A stretch of DNA of 64,000 nt, taken from contig MU001508.1 of the NCBI GenBank assembly GCA_010093485.1, positions 1,417,184 to 1,481,183 on the forward strand, in the 5' to 3' direction. Source of the DNA: Karstenula rhodostoma CBS 690.94. Lineage: Eukaryota > Ascomycota > Dothideomycetes > Pleosporales > Didymosphaeriaceae. The notes below the pieces were generated by a model that searched no databases, was not told the origin of the DNA, and saw only the letters and a program-made list of their open reading frames with translations. Shown here piece by piece: positions 34,972-50,110 of the stretch; positions within the stretch are counted from its first letter, which is position 1, and every line of letters starts with the position of its first letter. The translations under genes were made by a program, and so were the position numbers.

Positions 34972-37900
34972 ATTAAGAGTCTTACTACCTTATTACTAAC
35001 TATATATACTAAATAATATAGCGCTACCTATTAGACCTATAAAAACTTTTTTTACTATCTTTATATAATATATAGAATAGCTAATAGTACTAGAAATATA
35101 AATAAGAGTTAACTAAGTATAGTATATATTTAATCTAACTAATAATAAAATACTAAAGCTATAACTATAAATACTATAATTACTAGACCTATATTAATTT
35201 ATATATAATAATAATCTAATACTAAATAGCCTATATATCTTTATAAATATATAAAAGTTATAGTAAAACTTATAAATTAAATACTATAAACTATAATCTA
35301 ATTAATATAAAATAAAACTAGTAGAATATTATATAGAGGTATAAGGAGTAGAGAAATTTATATTATACCTATAGGGTTCTATTATAGTTAACCTATTTAG
35401 TATTTACTACCTCCCTAAAAAACTATATAAAGAATAGATCCTCCTTATTATAAAAAAGGTAGGAGTTAATAATAAAAAAGTAAAACTATAAATATAATAT
35501 AAATACCTATATATTATTTAAAGTACTGAGAGGTTAACTAAATAGAATCTCTAGCTAGCTAAATATAATTATATAGTATTTACTACTAAGAGGTAAGGCT
35601 ATATAGAGACTATAAATAATATAACTATTTTTAATAATTTTATAAGAAATATTATAATACTAGATAAAGTATATACTACTACTTTTAAATAGGCCCTCTA
35701 AAATAAATAAGAGATAATATACTAAAATATAATAAAGAGATTTAGACTCTATATAGAGTACTATTATTTAGTTAAGGCTATAATTAAAGCTATATTTATT
35801 ACTAGAGAAAAACTAGATATTAGTATTAAAGGGGATACCTTTTATACTAGTAATAATATATCTATATAAATATAAGATACTTAAAAATAGAAATAGAATA
35901 TAATAATATCCTTATAGAAATTATATAATTCTAATCTACTTATATTATATAGATAAGAATTCTTTATACTATATAGATAAAACTCTATACTATATAGGTA
36001 GAATACCTCTATATTATATAGGTAGAGAGGTTATAGAAGGAATAAAATACCTTACTAGTAAATAAAAAATTAAGGTATAAATAAAGAAAAGTATTCTATA
36101 TATTCTATAGAATATATACTAAAGGATTACTATTATACCTTTCTAGAAAAAGCTCTAGTATAGTAGAAACTATAACTAAAATAAAATAGTTTTATTAAGT
36201 ATAATATCTAAAATAATCCCTTAATATAAGAATAGATATATATATTTAAATAAGTATAATCTAGAATATTATAAATTAAATAGTTATATACTTTTATACT
36301 AACCTAAATATTAGAGGCTAGTAATAAATAATTAGAAGGATAGAAAATTACTATAATTTTTATAAACTTCTAAGTAACCTCTTAATCTAACCCTTATATA
36401 TATCTACTATAAATCTTATTAATCCTTAACTTAGGTACTATATATTATATTTTTAATAATATTAATTAATTTATTTTACTCTAGTTACTAATACTAGGAG
36501 ACTTTATATAGGTAGATAATATATAGGTCTAGATATAAGAATATAGAAGTATTTACCTTAAACTATAAAATTACTAGGAAAATAGTATAATTAGGCTTAA
36601 TAATATAGCTTACTACCCTAATCTACTTTATAATCTAGTATTCTTTTAATTACTTAGATATTAAGGACTATAGTAGAATACTAAATTAGAACCTATAGTA
36701 CTAAAATAGGCTAATAATACTATTATAGTAGAACTATAAAAGTTATATAATTAATAGATACTAGAGTATAGACCTACTAATAATATTTATACTATTATAT
36801 AAAGTATAGTATATACTATATATAAGGTAATAATATATATAAAGTATAAAGTAAAAACTATAAATATAGCTATATAGTATAAATAACTAGACTATCTAAA
36901 ACTAAATATACTTAAGTATCTAGTATAGTAAGCTAAGGGGGTATATATTAAAAGTATCCCTATAGTAAAATATAATATTTATAGATAAGTTAAATTAAAA
37001 TAATAGATTAGATATATACCTTAACTAAATAATTAAGGATCTAGTAAGTATATTATAATTAACTTTTATAACTTTAAATCTAATAGCTCTACTAAAGAGA
37101 AAAGCTAAATATTAATTACTAATTAATACTCTAGCTATATATAGGACTTCTACTTTAAAAATAACTATCTAGTAAGAATTATTATTAAGGTACTTAATAG
37201 TTTTATACTATTTATAAAAGTATAGTTTAGTATAATAGTTAAAATTATTAAATTAAATAATAAGATTTTTATAGTAAAAGTAGATATTAAACGCTAGTAT
37301 ATAAGCTAAGGTATTAAAATTAAGCCCTTAGTACTAGATATATAAGTATAAAATAGAGGAACTAAATACTTAGAAAGTATAATAAAAAAAAAAGCCTATA
37401 TAATATAATTTAACACGAACCTTCTATAGGAAATATAGCCTAAGATTACTAGGGCTATAGTATACCTATATAATTAAATACTAAATTATAAAAATTACTA
37501 GTACTTACTATATAAGGTATTTTTTATAATAGTTATTTTTATTAATAGAATAGTAACTTAGTCTTAGAAACTAAACCTAGTATACTTTAAAGTATATAAA
37601 AGTAAAGCCTTTACTATAACTAATAATATATAATATAGAAAAAGTAAACTATAGAAACTTAATTTAAAGGTATAGATTAAATACCTTATAAAATACTAAT
37701 TAATAAATATCTAGTATATATAAATTCTATTACTATTAAAAGTAATTAGTATCTATAATATTATATTTAATAAAGATATAGTATTTAATAGAATATAGAA
37801 AGAGCTTATAGATAATCTTATATATAGTACTCTAAAAAAAATCGCGTTATAAATTAGAACTATAGAGAGACTATCTACTTTAATAACTAAACTAGAGATA

Positions 37901-39931
37901 ACTTTATTCTATAAAAATAAATTAGTTATAATAAATTATAATAATTTATAATAATAATAAGAGATATTAGAAAAGTTACTAAAAAGGAAGTATAATAATA
38001 TCTATCTATTATTACTAATAATACTATTACTAATTATACTATTAGTATAACTTATAATATAGAATATACTATTACTAAAAATATAAATAGTAAATAACTA
38101 TATATAGTAGCTAATAGTAGCTAGTATAAAGATTATACCTTAGATAGCTATATTTATAATAGGTATCCTAGTAGGTTATAAAGGCGTATATAAAGGCTAT
38201 AACCTTAATAAAGTATAAGTAAAATAAATACTTATAAAAGAATTAAAGCCTTATTAAAGCTAGCTACTACCACTACTAATAATCTAAACTAGACTTAAAG
38301 ATTACCTAATAGGGGAATTATTTTAAAAAGCTAAATATAAATACCTTACTAACTATTAATAAATAAACTTATAGATAAAAGTACTATAGAGACTAATTAA
38401 ATAAATAGGTTACTAAATCCTTAACTATATATAGATATATATCTATAAACTTAATAAATATTATTAATTTCTAAAGTATAAGGCTTAACTAGTTATATAA
38501 GGAGACTAGTAAAAGGATATTACTCTATAAGATATCTATATAGTAATCTTAACTAATTAATTATTTTATATACTTATAGTAATAGCTACTAGATATAATC
38601 TTAAACTAAAATAATATAATATAACTAACGCGTTTATATATATAATACTCGATTAAGAAGTCTATATAAAAATACCTATAAGGTACTAAAAAAAAGGTAT
38701 AACTTTTAAATTATAAAAGGCCCTCTATAGACTCTAAATCTCGCCTAAGCTATAATAGAAAAAATTTACTATAATATTTAAAAATATAGATTTTACTATA
38801 ATTCTATATAAACTATACTATATAATTAAGAATAGTATTATTATTTTCTTTTATATAGATAATATTATTATTATTTATTACTAAATAAAGGAGGTAGTAG
38901 TAACTAAAATAATAGAGCTACTTAAATAAAAATATACTATAACTAGAGAAAATAACCTATAATAGTTCCTTAGTATAAAGGTTATTTAAAAATAAGACTA
39001 ATAATTTATATAATTATTATAAACCTTATATATTAAGAAAATCTAATAACTAGTAAATAAAACTAATTACTACTATAATATACCTATAGCTAGTATAGAG
39101 TTTAAACCTTAAAAAGGTCTAGTCTTATTATTAAAAATTAATAAGTATTAATAAAAGATTAGATTACTATTATTTATAGTAGTTATAATATAACTAGATA
39201 TTACTTTTACTATATTATAGCTAGTCTAGTTTCTATTAAACCTAGGCTAAGTATATTAAAATACTACTAATAGAGTATTATTATATCTCTTAGCTACTAA
39301 ATATAAGGGTCTATAGCTTAGAGGTAGATTATACCTCTAGATCGCTAGTAATACCTCGTTTACTAATAATATAATTAATAGGAAAAGCTTATAGGGCTAT
39401 ATAATTAAGTTATTTAATAGCCTAATAGTATAGAGGGTAAATAAATAAAATACTATTACTACCTCTATAATAGAGATAAAACTACTTACCCTATTATAGA
39501 TAGCTAAGAAAGCTATTTATATTTTAAAATTATTAAAGAAATTTAGAATTATATTACTTAGCTCTATAATTATAATATAATATAATAATTAATAGATAAT
39601 TTACTTAGTAACTTAGAAAGTATTAAAACTCTAGACTAAGCTCTAATATATTAATATCTATAATTACTAGCTATAATAAGAAGTTTCTATAGAAATAATT
39701 ACTATTAAGTATACTAAATTAGCTAAAATAATTACTAATAAACTTATAAAGGTACTATTAGTAAATAAATAGCTAAGCTTTCTTAACTAGCTTAGATTAG
39801 TTAATATAGAAAATTAAGAGGTAATAAGTACTATACTACTTAAAAAAATTTAAGACTATCTTTACTAAGTACTTTAAGCTATTACTTATAATCTAGCTTA
39901 GATAGTTTAGGAGTACTAAGCTAAGGGGGTA

Positions 39932-40217
39932 TATTAGATTATATATATATATTATTACCTATAGTATAGTATATTTACTATTATAGTAAGTTATAGTAAC
40001 TACTAATAGTAGTAGATAGTAAATATAAAAGAAGAGGCTAGAATATTTTATATTATTAGAACTAGTATAGGGTACTAAGGTACTATTTAAGGGTATATCT
40101 TAACTAGACTTAGAATAATAATAAATTATAATAATTTATATAAGGATATAATATATAACTAACCTATCTATATTTATAATTTATAGTAATCTATTATTAT
40201 TTATAGTAGATTTAATA
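39932..40217 (+). repeat. 3' LTR of copia copy 1
   Basis: 286 bp, preceded by the purine tract and followed by AGATT at 40218-40222. Confidence 0.92.
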
Positions 40218-40222
40218 AGATT

Positions 40223-42858
40223 AATATTCTTAGTATATAAGTTAGTATTAAATATAATAATTTTTAGTATACTATCTAGATTATTAAATATATTAATTAT
40301 AATCTATTACTCTAAAAATATAAAACTATTATAGATAAGTATAATATTTATTTTATTATTTATAACTTAGTTTATAGAGTAAAGTTTAGTAGTTATATTT
40401 ATTATATTATATAATAGATTCTAAATATTCTATTATTATTAGTATAATAATTTATAGTAATATATAATATACTTATAATAATATAAAAAAGGGCTATAAT
40501 AAATATTTTAATTCTAAATAATATTTTATTTTAGTAGAATTTTCTATTAGGGCTAAGTTTTAATTATTAGTTTTTTATAGTTTTTTTTACTTTATAAATA
40601 TATTCTCTAATCTAAATCTATTTTATATTACTCTTAATTACTTTATTAAAATATATAAAGAATAGAAAAGTTTAGATATTTTTATAAATTAAATTAAAAT
40701 TATTAGTATAGATATTAATATTATATTTTTTATAGAATTATACTAGTAATAATAAAGTATTTATAATATATAAATTATAATAAAACTTTAGTATACTAAT
40801 ATTAATAATCTTATTTTCTTTTATTATAATATAGTCCTTTTAGTCTTTTTATACTATTTAAACTATATTTTAAAATACTCCTTTATTTACTATATTATAT
40901 TTAATAGGTATACTCTACTAGATAAGGTTAATATTAATAGTCTATAATAAAAACTTTTTATTAAATTTTTTTATAAATTTATTATATTTAATAAATAGAA
41001 TTTATATAATATTAGTTATTATTTTACTATATTTAATAAATTTAGAATTATAAAATATATTATATATTTAGTTTACTTTTTTCGTATTATAAGTTACTTA
41101 TATATTATCTTTTTAAATTATATTAAATACTATAAATAACTTTTTATAAGAATATAATAGTAGTTTTTATTTTATAGACTTTTAAATATTAATAGTTTTT
41201 TATATAGCTATACTATATTTATAAATAAGGTACTAGAAAATACTAATATATTTTACTCTATATATTTTATTTAGAAAGTTATCTATATTATTAGATTACT
41301 AGAATCTTTAAACTATAAAATAGGAAAAATAGTTTATAAAAATTTTAATACTATTTTTATATATAGTACCTAATATAATCTAATAAATAGCTAGACTAAG
41401 ATTATTTTAAACTACTTTTTAATATTAGAATTTATATAGAATTTTAAATATTTTAGACTTTATTTTATATAATATCCCCTATATTAATTAGGGCCTTATT
41501 TAGGTTTATATAGTAGTTAACTATAAGTATAATAGTCCTAGTCTTTTTAAATCTATATTATATAATTTATAATATAAATAAAATATAAACTATTTATATA
41601 TTAAATATAATACTTTATAAGTTTAGATAAATTATAATAAAACTTAATAAATAAACTTAATAGGGTACTAAAATATAAATATTTTAAATAAACTATTTAT
41701 ATATTTAAACTTAATTTCTAAAATATTATATTATTTAATATTTTTATTAAGGGAGAATTATACTCTATATAAGTATTTACCTTATATTATATTATAAATT
41801 TTCTTTTAAATTTATAAAAATTATATATCTACTTTAGACTTTTATTATTATTTATATTACTAATTAAATTATTATACTATAATTATATATATATAATAGC
41901 TAGCTTATTATTAGAGAATTCTAAAAAGACTATAATATTTATTATTTCTTATAGGGGTAGTAATATAAAGTTTTTAAATAAACTATATTATTATAATTAT
42001 TTATATTCTATATTTTCTTTATTTTATTATATCTTTTACTAGTAGTATATTTTAAATTAGTTATATATAATATATTTTATTAGTTAATATTTAATTATAA
42101 AATAGAATAATAATATTTTATACTCTATTATAAGGGTCTAGTATAATAGATTTAATATAATATTTATCTAGCTATTACTAGTATTTATAATTATAAAAAA
42201 TTAATTATATTCTATTAGTATTTTATATATATATATCTAAAAATATAATAGATATAAATAAAAAAGTAAATATAAATTATAATTTAAATAAATACTATTT
42301 TAGTCTTTTTATAAATAAGGCTTTATAAGAAAGTCCTATTAATATTACTAAATACTAAAGTATTATTAAGTAATCTAATATTTTATAATAAAATTTAGAA
42401 GGTATAAATATAATTTTTTTATATTAGATCTAGATTTATTATTACTATTTCTAAATATTTAAATAATTATTTTAGTTAGTACTATTTATTAGTAGATAGA
42501 TATTTCTACTTTAGATATAAGACTTTATATTAAAGGAAATAAAATTAGTTTATAAAATATTATAAGTATATTTTTATTAAGTATAAATATATTAGTTACT
42601 ATAAAATATAACTCTATAGTTATTTAAATATATATCTAGTTAAATTTAATATTAATAATAATATTTACTTTATATATAATTATTAGTATAATTCTAATAG
42701 AATATAAATTTATAATAACTTATTATAATATATATCTAAGTTTTTTTAACTATTTTTATATTAAATTTTATTTAAATTTTATATTCTAGACTTTATTAGT
42801 AAATAGATTTATTTTATTTATTTTTATAATTACTTTTATTTTATTTATATCTACTAGT
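40223..42858. other. RIP-degraded AT-rich DNA, unclassified
   Basis: No LTR pair, inverted repeat or domain remnant could be recognised on either strand. Composition is like the surrounding RIPped elements (almost no CA, TG or CG), so it is probably the host repeat into which the copia element went, but the family is unknown. Confidence 0.45.
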
Positions 42859-43906
42859 ATTTCTTTATTATAGTTATATAACCTCTTTTTTATTTACTAA
42901 ATAGTATTTTTTACTTCTATATTATTATTTCTACTACTTTAAATTCTATTTAAATTACTATCTATATCTATTACTATCTTATTTCCCTAATAATTCTAAT
43001 AGTCTAGCCCTACTTTACTATTATATATAGTAATATAAACCTTACTATATTCCTCTTTATAAAACTAGACTCTATATATATACCTTTTAAATACTATAAT
43101 AATACTAGCTAGTTTTATTTTTAATTTATATTATTTTCTTTATTTTTTTTAAATAATATATCTTTCTCTACTATAAGTTTACTTACTCTATTTTTTATAT
43201 TAGTAAAGAACCTTTTTTCCTTCTTATACTATATTCTCTATATCTATAGTATTATTTTCTAATTCTATAAATAGTCTACTACTCTAATTACTATAGTTCT
43301 ACTAATTATATTACCTATTATATCTATATTTATTTCTAATAAATTCTAAGTAAACTTTCTATACCTCTACTTTTTTTTATTTATTATAATATTTTTAACT
43401 ATTATAGTAAATAAGTTTTATATATTTACTACTTCTTATATTAATATCTTTTTTAATTTCTATTTTAATCTTTTATTTACCTCTCTTATACTAGTTTTTT
43501 TTAAATACTTTTTTTTTTTTTTTTTTATACCTTAGTTCTTCTCTTTATTATTCTATCTTTTAGTATACCTTTTTTTAATACTAACCCTACTAGTACTTTT
43601 ATATACTTTTCTAATATTAATCTTTTTATTCTTTACTATCTAACTCTTATATTCTTATATAATAAACTAGATAATATTTTTTTTTAAAGTATATTAATAT
43701 ACCTATTATATTATATTCTCTAGTATAGGTATTATAAAGATATTACTAGTAGAGCTATTTTTATTATATATTTTTCTATATATAGGGTCCCTAGAATATA
43801 TAGTTTTATATATATACTATAGTATATCTAGTAAATTACTTTTAATTAGTTTTTTTTTTTTATAAATATTTAATAGTATATATACTATTATTACTAGTAT
43901 ATTTAT
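42859..43906. repeat. Repeat X copy 1 (about 1.05 kb), unclassified
   Basis: It aligns throughout with 50111-50742 joined to 57544-57955, after removing copia copy 2. It is interrupted at its right end by G1 copy C, which inserted at TTTAT (43902-43906). It also preserves the uninterrupted ACTAG site (43490-43494) that copia copy 2 occupies in the other copy. No coding motif recognised. Confidence 0.8.
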
Positions 43907-44152
43907 TATAAGGGTTAATTTAACCTAAGGTTAAATTCCCTTATAGGATATTTATCTACTTTTAAATTTAGGCCTTATTTAGTAGTCTATATATAGATTA
44001 GTTAGTAAATTTTAAATATCTAGTATATAAAGAGTCCCTTTCTAGAATCCTCTCTATTTTAGTATCTTAAGTTTAGTTTTAATTTATATAATTTCTTCTA
44101 TCTATTTAATTCTAAGAGTATTTACTCTATTTAGCTATATTCTAACCTTATA
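43907..44152 (+). repeat. 5' LTR of G1 copy C
   Basis: 246 bp, begins TATAAGGG and ends CCTTATA. It aligns with the LTRs of copies A and B. No partner is visible because the 3' end falls in the gap. Confidence 0.9.
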
Positions 44153-44273
44153 TTAAATTTAAAATCCCTTTTTTTAGCTAGAGATTAGTAACTATAATAT
44201 CTACCTTTAGCTCTTTAAATATAGAAAGGTCTATTAAAATTCTAAATTTTTTTTTTAGATTAACTATTAAGGT

Positions 44274-44520
44274 ATTAGAATATCCTCTAAAATCCTTATT
44301 AAAGACTAGCTATTAAGGTACTAGAATATCCTCTAAAGTCCTTATTAAAAACTAGCTATTAAAGTACTAGAATATCCTCTAAAGTCCTTATTAAAAACTA
44401 ACTATTAAGGTACTAGAATATCCTCTAAAGTCCTTATTAAAGACTAGCTATTAAAATACTAGAATATTCTTTAAAATTCTTATTAAAGGCTAGCTATTAA
44501 AATACTAGAATATCCTTCTA
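44274..44520 (+). repeat. 46-bp tandem repeat in G1 leader, about 5.4 units
   Basis: Unit starts are at 44274, 44320, 44366, 44412, 44458 and a partial at 44504, exactly 46 bp apart. This is three more units than in copy B. Confidence 0.9.
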
Positions 44521-47500
44521 GATTTTTTAAACTTTTTTAAAGACTTACTAATATTAGATACCTTTAGTAGAATTAATTACTATAAAGATTAAATCCCTTT
44601 TAAATAGAAGTATATATTTACTATAGATATACTAAAAATAATATATATACCTTTAATAAATAGACTTAAAATATAACTAACTATCTATTTATTATTTATA
44701 TCTTATTTATCTAAACCTATTTTTTATCTTTATAGTAAATATTAATTTATATAATATTTCTATTTTAAATAGCCCTTTTTTTCTATTTACTTTATCTCTA
44801 AATAACTTTATATCTACTATACTACTATTTATAACTAAATATATAAAAATAAAACCTCTAGTATTTAAATAGTTTATTAATAGGGACTTAATATCTTTTC
44901 TTTAGAGCTATACTAGAACTTACTCTATAAGCTATATTACTAAAGTAATAATAGCTTTTAATTTTAGTAAAGAAGACTTTAATAATATTTTAAAGGTAAA
45001 TAACCCCTATTATAATATAATTATAGGTAAAATACTATATATACTATTCTAAGGTTACTTACCTATTCTAATATAAGAATAGATACTAATAACTAAAACC
45101 TCTAGTATATAACCTTCTTATAAACTAAAAGATCTACTTTTTTAAATTAAACTTTTTCTACTAGAACTAGATATCTAGCTATTTAAAAGTACTAAAGAAT
45201 ATTTAGCTAATATTAGTAAAGTTAAAAAAAAATTAGACCTTTATTAGAATCCTAGAACTAGAAACTATAAGGAGAAAAAAGATAATTTTAAAACTAGTCT
45301 ATAGATAGTTAGGCTATAAAAGCTAGAGAAAGTATTTAAACTATATATAGTCTTTATTAATATTAATATAATTATCCTAGACCTAATTACTTTAAATAAA
45401 AAGGACCTAGAGACTTTAAATTACTAAAGTCTAGAGTTTACTATTACTTTTAATATATATATAGACTATATTAAGGCTAATATAGCCCTATTTACTATAA
45501 AGTTATAGCTTATAACCTTATCCTATTATATATATAAAGTATAGGACTAGTAATAAAAGCTAGTTTAGTAAAATACTAATTTAAATAATAAAATTAATAT
45601 TATAATAGACTCCTAGATATAGACTTAGAAAGAAAATAATTATTTATAAACTAAGATTATAGAACTAAAAAAGACTATTAAGGCTAAGAATTAACTAATA
45701 TAGGTAATAATTAATAACTTAGATAATAATAATAGTTTTAAGTTACCCTACTAATTTAGTACTTCCCCTACTAAGCTAGTGCCTACTATTAAATATAATA
45801 CTAAACTAGTTATTTTAAAAATAAATAGCTAGTAAGGTATAGACTATTCTATTATAGATTAATATATTCTAAAAGTAAATACCCCTAGTAAATTTTTCTA
45901 TAAAGTGCTAAATCTTTACTATATAAAGTATTAAGCTCGCTAGAATAAATATCTATCCCCTAAAGTTCTAGACTCTAATAAGTTTAATAGTAATAAGGCT
46001 TAGTTTAAACTATAGTTCTATTTACTAGAGGTTAAGATTAAGTTTAATATAGACTACTTTTAATAAGATACTTCTAAAGAATATACTATAGCTATTATTA
46101 ATTATATTAATATATAGCTAGAAGGTTATACTTTTAAAATTTTTAATATTTAGAAATAATAGTAATTAACTATATCTCTTATAGGTCTATATAATTATCT
46201 CTAAGCTATATTTATACTACTAAACTAGAATATTAATATCTATACTAATTTCTAAAAGATAATATTTTTATCTAAAGAAAATATAAATTTATTTATTATA
46301 TAGTATAATATATTTATAAACTAGACTAGATTTTATTCTAATAATTCTAAAGAAATACTCTATAAGAAGTTCTATATAAAACTTACTAATTAATTTATCT
46401 AGAATACTATTAACTCTACTATAAATTATAATAAATTTTATACTATTATTTATAAACTATATAAAGTCTATAAATATAATTATTAAACTAATTATAACTA
46501 ATTTACTCCCTTTACCTTATACTATTATAAGGAGTTTTTATTATAAATAGTTACTTTAGCCCCTTATTATACTATAGGACTATCTAAAGATACTATAATA
46601 AAATTAATTCTAAAATACTAATTTACTAACCCTAAATATAGGTACTCTAGAGAGTAATATTATAAGAATTAGATATATTATAACTACCTCTCTAAGGACT
46701 ATATCTACTATAATTATCCTATTAAACCCTATAATAGGTATACTATTACTACTATTATAAAGATTTAAAAAGAAAATAAAGTTTACTTCTTTTTAGAATC
46801 TAGTAATAAATATACCTCTAATAAAGACTTTAAGTTAAACTTTAAGTTAGAAAACTAGAGGTACTAGTTAACTCTAGACTAGTACCCCTAATAGGAGTAG
46901 TAGGTATAAAACTAATTAACCTATAGAAGTTAATATTTTATTCTAAAAAGTATTATACTAACTCTAAAGGTATTTAAATTTCTAATTTATTTAGGGGAAT
47001 ACCTTTTATACTTTTTATAATATTCTAAAATAATAGATATAAGGTTCGTATATATAATTTTATTAATTCTAGTATATTTATATATAATTTTATTACCTTA
47101 TAGTTAGAAAAAGTACTAAGATACTAACTTAGTATTAAGTTAATATAACTTAAATACCTAATCCCTTTTAAAAATTTTACTAGTAAAAAGGCCGTTTTAA
47201 TTAATTACTACTTTTAAGTAGTACTTAATATTAATAGATATTCTATAATTATATAGTTTATTCTATATAAAATAGAAAACTATAACTTTATTATAAGATA
47301 AAAAATTTTTAAGGATACTAAAATACTAATTAATTATTATAATTAGTACTTAATATAGCTAGATAATATATTATTATAAATTATTACTCTATTTATAGTA
47401 CTATACTATTTACTCCTACTAGTTAATAAAGAATACTAGTTTAATACTAACTAATAGAATACTAACTTTAAAAAGGAGGATATTTAATTTTAATAAGTAT

Positions 47501-49085
47501 AATTACTCTATAGGGAATACTCCCCTATAAAGGAGTTTAAAATCTCTATAAAGTCTATAATATTATCTATCTCTTTAGTATAAACTACTCTCTAGAATTA
47601 TAATAATTATTAACTATCTTTAGTAAAGCCTATTCTAGATAAGAATTTTATTATAGTATACTATATATTTTTAGATAAGAATAGTAATAAAGCCAAATTA
47701 CTAGAGTCTAGAAATAAAAATTAGTAATTAGTTAAATCTAGTATTAAAAATAATACCCTAGTATATAGATATAGTAATAAGTTACTATATAATAATAAAT
47801 TATTACTAGGGAAATTAACTATTTCTACTAAGTTTAATTCTATTAGAAACTCTAGTAAATAAGCCGCTAAGAAACTCTTATAAGAGCTAAGAATTAAACT
47901 AAAAAACTATTTAAAAAACTAAATTATTATTACCTTCTACCCTATAGAGTAGCTTTAATATAAGAAAGATTTATATAAAATAAATAAAATATTATCTAAT
48001 CTAGGGCTATTACCTCTAAAGGAACCCCCTAAGTATTAAATACTAATAAGGGAATAACTCTTTAAGATTATTATTAATATTTTAACTATCTTTACTATAG
48101 TATTTATAGTTAATATATAAGGTATAGAGATTAGCTCTATTAATTAATATAAGTTATTTAAACTTATAGAAGCTAAGTATTATAAAAAGGAAACTATAAC
48201 TAACTCTCTAAAAAAGTTTTAAAAATAACTACTAGTAGAATTTAAAGCTAAGCTTCCCTATTATAAATAGGTAGGGATAGATATTTTTTATTTTAGTAAA
48301 TAAGAGGTAAATACCTTATCCTTATAATAGAAAGGTATTAACTATAATATTATCCTTATTAAAAATATTAATATTTTAAAAACCTCCCTACTATATTCTA
48401 TATCCTTTAATAAGCTAGAATTATTATATCTATATATTTAAGATATAGTAAAGAAAGGATTTATCTCCCCTAGTAATACTAGCTTTACCTCCCCTATTTT
48501 ATATATAAAGAAGTCTAGAGGGGGATAGTATCTTTATATTAATTATAAAAAATTTAATAGTATTACTAAAAAAAAAATTATTTTTATACTACTACTAGAG
48601 AAAACTCTTATATACCTATTTAGGGTATATATATTTACTAAACTAGACCTATAATAAGCCTTTTACTATATATAATTTATTAAATATACCTTTAACCTCT
48701 CTATATTTTAAATTTAATATAGTAACTTTAAGTATAATATTTTTTCTTTTAGTATAACTAATAGACTAGTATTATTCTAGTATTTTATTAATATAATTCT
48801 AGCTAATATAATTAATTTAATTTATATAATTTATATTAATAATATCCTTATCTACTCTAAGGACCCCCTAGAGTATAAGGCTTATATATCTAAAGTTATT
48901 AAATAATTAAAAAAGTACTACCTTTATTATAATATTAAGAAAAGCGAATTTATTATTTAAAAAGTTAAATTTCTAGGTTTTATTATTACTACTAACGGGA
49001 TCTATAAGGACCCTAAAAAGAAAATTATAATATAGAATTAAAAAGAGCCTATTAGCCTCTATACCCTTTAATTCTTTTTAGAATT

Positions 49086-49180
49086 NNNNNNNNNNNNNNN
49101 NNNNNNNNNNNNNNNNNNNNNNNNNNNNNNNNNNNNNNNNNNNNNNNNNNNNNNNNNNNNNNNNNNNNNNNNNNNNNNNN
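49086..49180. other. Assembly gap (95 N)
   Basis: The run of N falls inside copy C pol on the left and directly abuts a minisatellite on the right. At least the last ~3 kb of copy C and the rest of repeat X copy 1 should lie here, so the gap length is nominal. Confidence 0.99.
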
Positions 49181-49556
49181 ATATCCTATTAACTAATACT
49201 AATTATTCTATTAATTAATACTTAATATCCTATTAATTAATATTAATTATCCTATTAACTAATACTTAATATCCTATTAACTAATATTTAATATTCTATT
49301 AACTAATACTAATTATTCTATTAACTAATACTTAATATCCTATTAACTAATACTAATTATTCTATTAACTAATACTTAATATCCTATTAACTAATACTAA
49401 TTATCCTATTAACTAATACTTAATATCCTATTAACTAATACTAATTATTCTATTAACTAATACTTAATATCCTATTAACTAATACTTAATATCCTATTAA
49501 CTAATACTAATTATTTTATTAACTAATACTAATTATTCTATTAACTAATATCTAGT
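49181..49556. repeat. 22-bp AT-rich minisatellite, about 17 units
   Basis: Tandem units of 22 bp are built from CCTATTAACTAATACT followed by TAATAT or AATTAT. The left edge is cut by the gap, so the array may be longer. Related units recur at the right end of the window (63928-64000). Confidence 0.92.
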
Positions 49557-50110
49557 ATCTAGAAACTATAATAGAGATAGTTATAAAAGTTTAACTTTTC
49601 TATAATCTCTTTTAGTATAATCCTTTATATATATCTAAACTTTTTTATTAATCCCTATTATAAAGTATATCCTCCTATATACTAATATTACTAAAACTTT
49701 TCTCTTTAATAATATAATATACTAGCTATAGACCTCTTACTAAATTATATCTTATTAAGTTACTATCTAATAGTTTCTTTAGTAATAATTTTTTAGAAGG
49801 TAGTTTATCTATTATATAGGTAATATATATATTCTTAATTACTATAAAACCCTTAAATACCTTCTTATTATACTTTATAACTATATTTATTTAGAAGCTA
49901 AACTATACTATAGTTATACCTCTTTTAATATATATATTTAAGATAGTATTCTAAAATAAAATTATAAATATTCTAATTCTAAATTTTACCCTTAGTATAT
50001 ATTACCTTTTTTCTATTTCTAGTTATTTTCTAAACTCTTTTTATATAAATAGATTTATATATTCTATAATTTCTTCCCCTTTTATTATATAATATAAAAC
50101 TCTAAATAAG
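49557..50110. other. RIP-degraded AT-rich DNA left of repeat X copy 2
   Basis: About 550 bp with no ORF or recognisable element. It does not obviously match the sequence left of repeat X copy 1, so the shared repeat appears to begin near 50111. Confidence 0.4.

Larger units (their letters stand above)
34686..40217 (+). mobile_element. Ty1/copia LTR retrotransposon, copy 1, full length (5532 bp), RIP-inactivated
   Basis: LTRs of 286 bp (34686-34971 and 39932-40217) begin TATTAGAT and end ATTTAATA (ATCTAATA in copy 2), giving 8-bp inverted termini in the copy 2 sequence. They are flanked by a perfect 5-bp duplication AGATT (34681-34685 and 40218-40222). A purine tract AAGGGGG precedes the 3' LTR. 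Assignment to copia rests on the reverse transcriptase remnant: K-A-L-Y-x-L...S-P-K-L around 38715-38760 (family motif A-L-Y-G-L-R-x-S-P), followed by F-Y-I-D-N-I-I-I with the tetrad at 38852-38863, consistent with Y-V-D-D after RIP. In copia elements integrase precedes reverse transcriptase; I could not trace integrase residues with confidence. Many stops. Confidence 0.9.
43907..49085 (+). mobile_element. Ty3/gypsy LTR retrotransposon, family G1 copy C, 5' part up to assembly gap
   Basis: It starts with a 246-bp 5' LTR (43907-44152) and aligns with copy B from its first base to about 25938, then enters a run of N inside pol. Landmarks are the leader 46-bp repeats (44274-44520), the zinc-knuckle remnant with Cys/His codons turned to Tyr (46676-46717), and reverse transcriptase Y-I-N-N (48832-48843). 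By comparison with copy B about 3 kb, including integrase and the 3' LTR, is missing. The insertion site is repeat X, whose second copy keeps the empty TTTAT site at 57951-57955. Confidence 0.9.
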
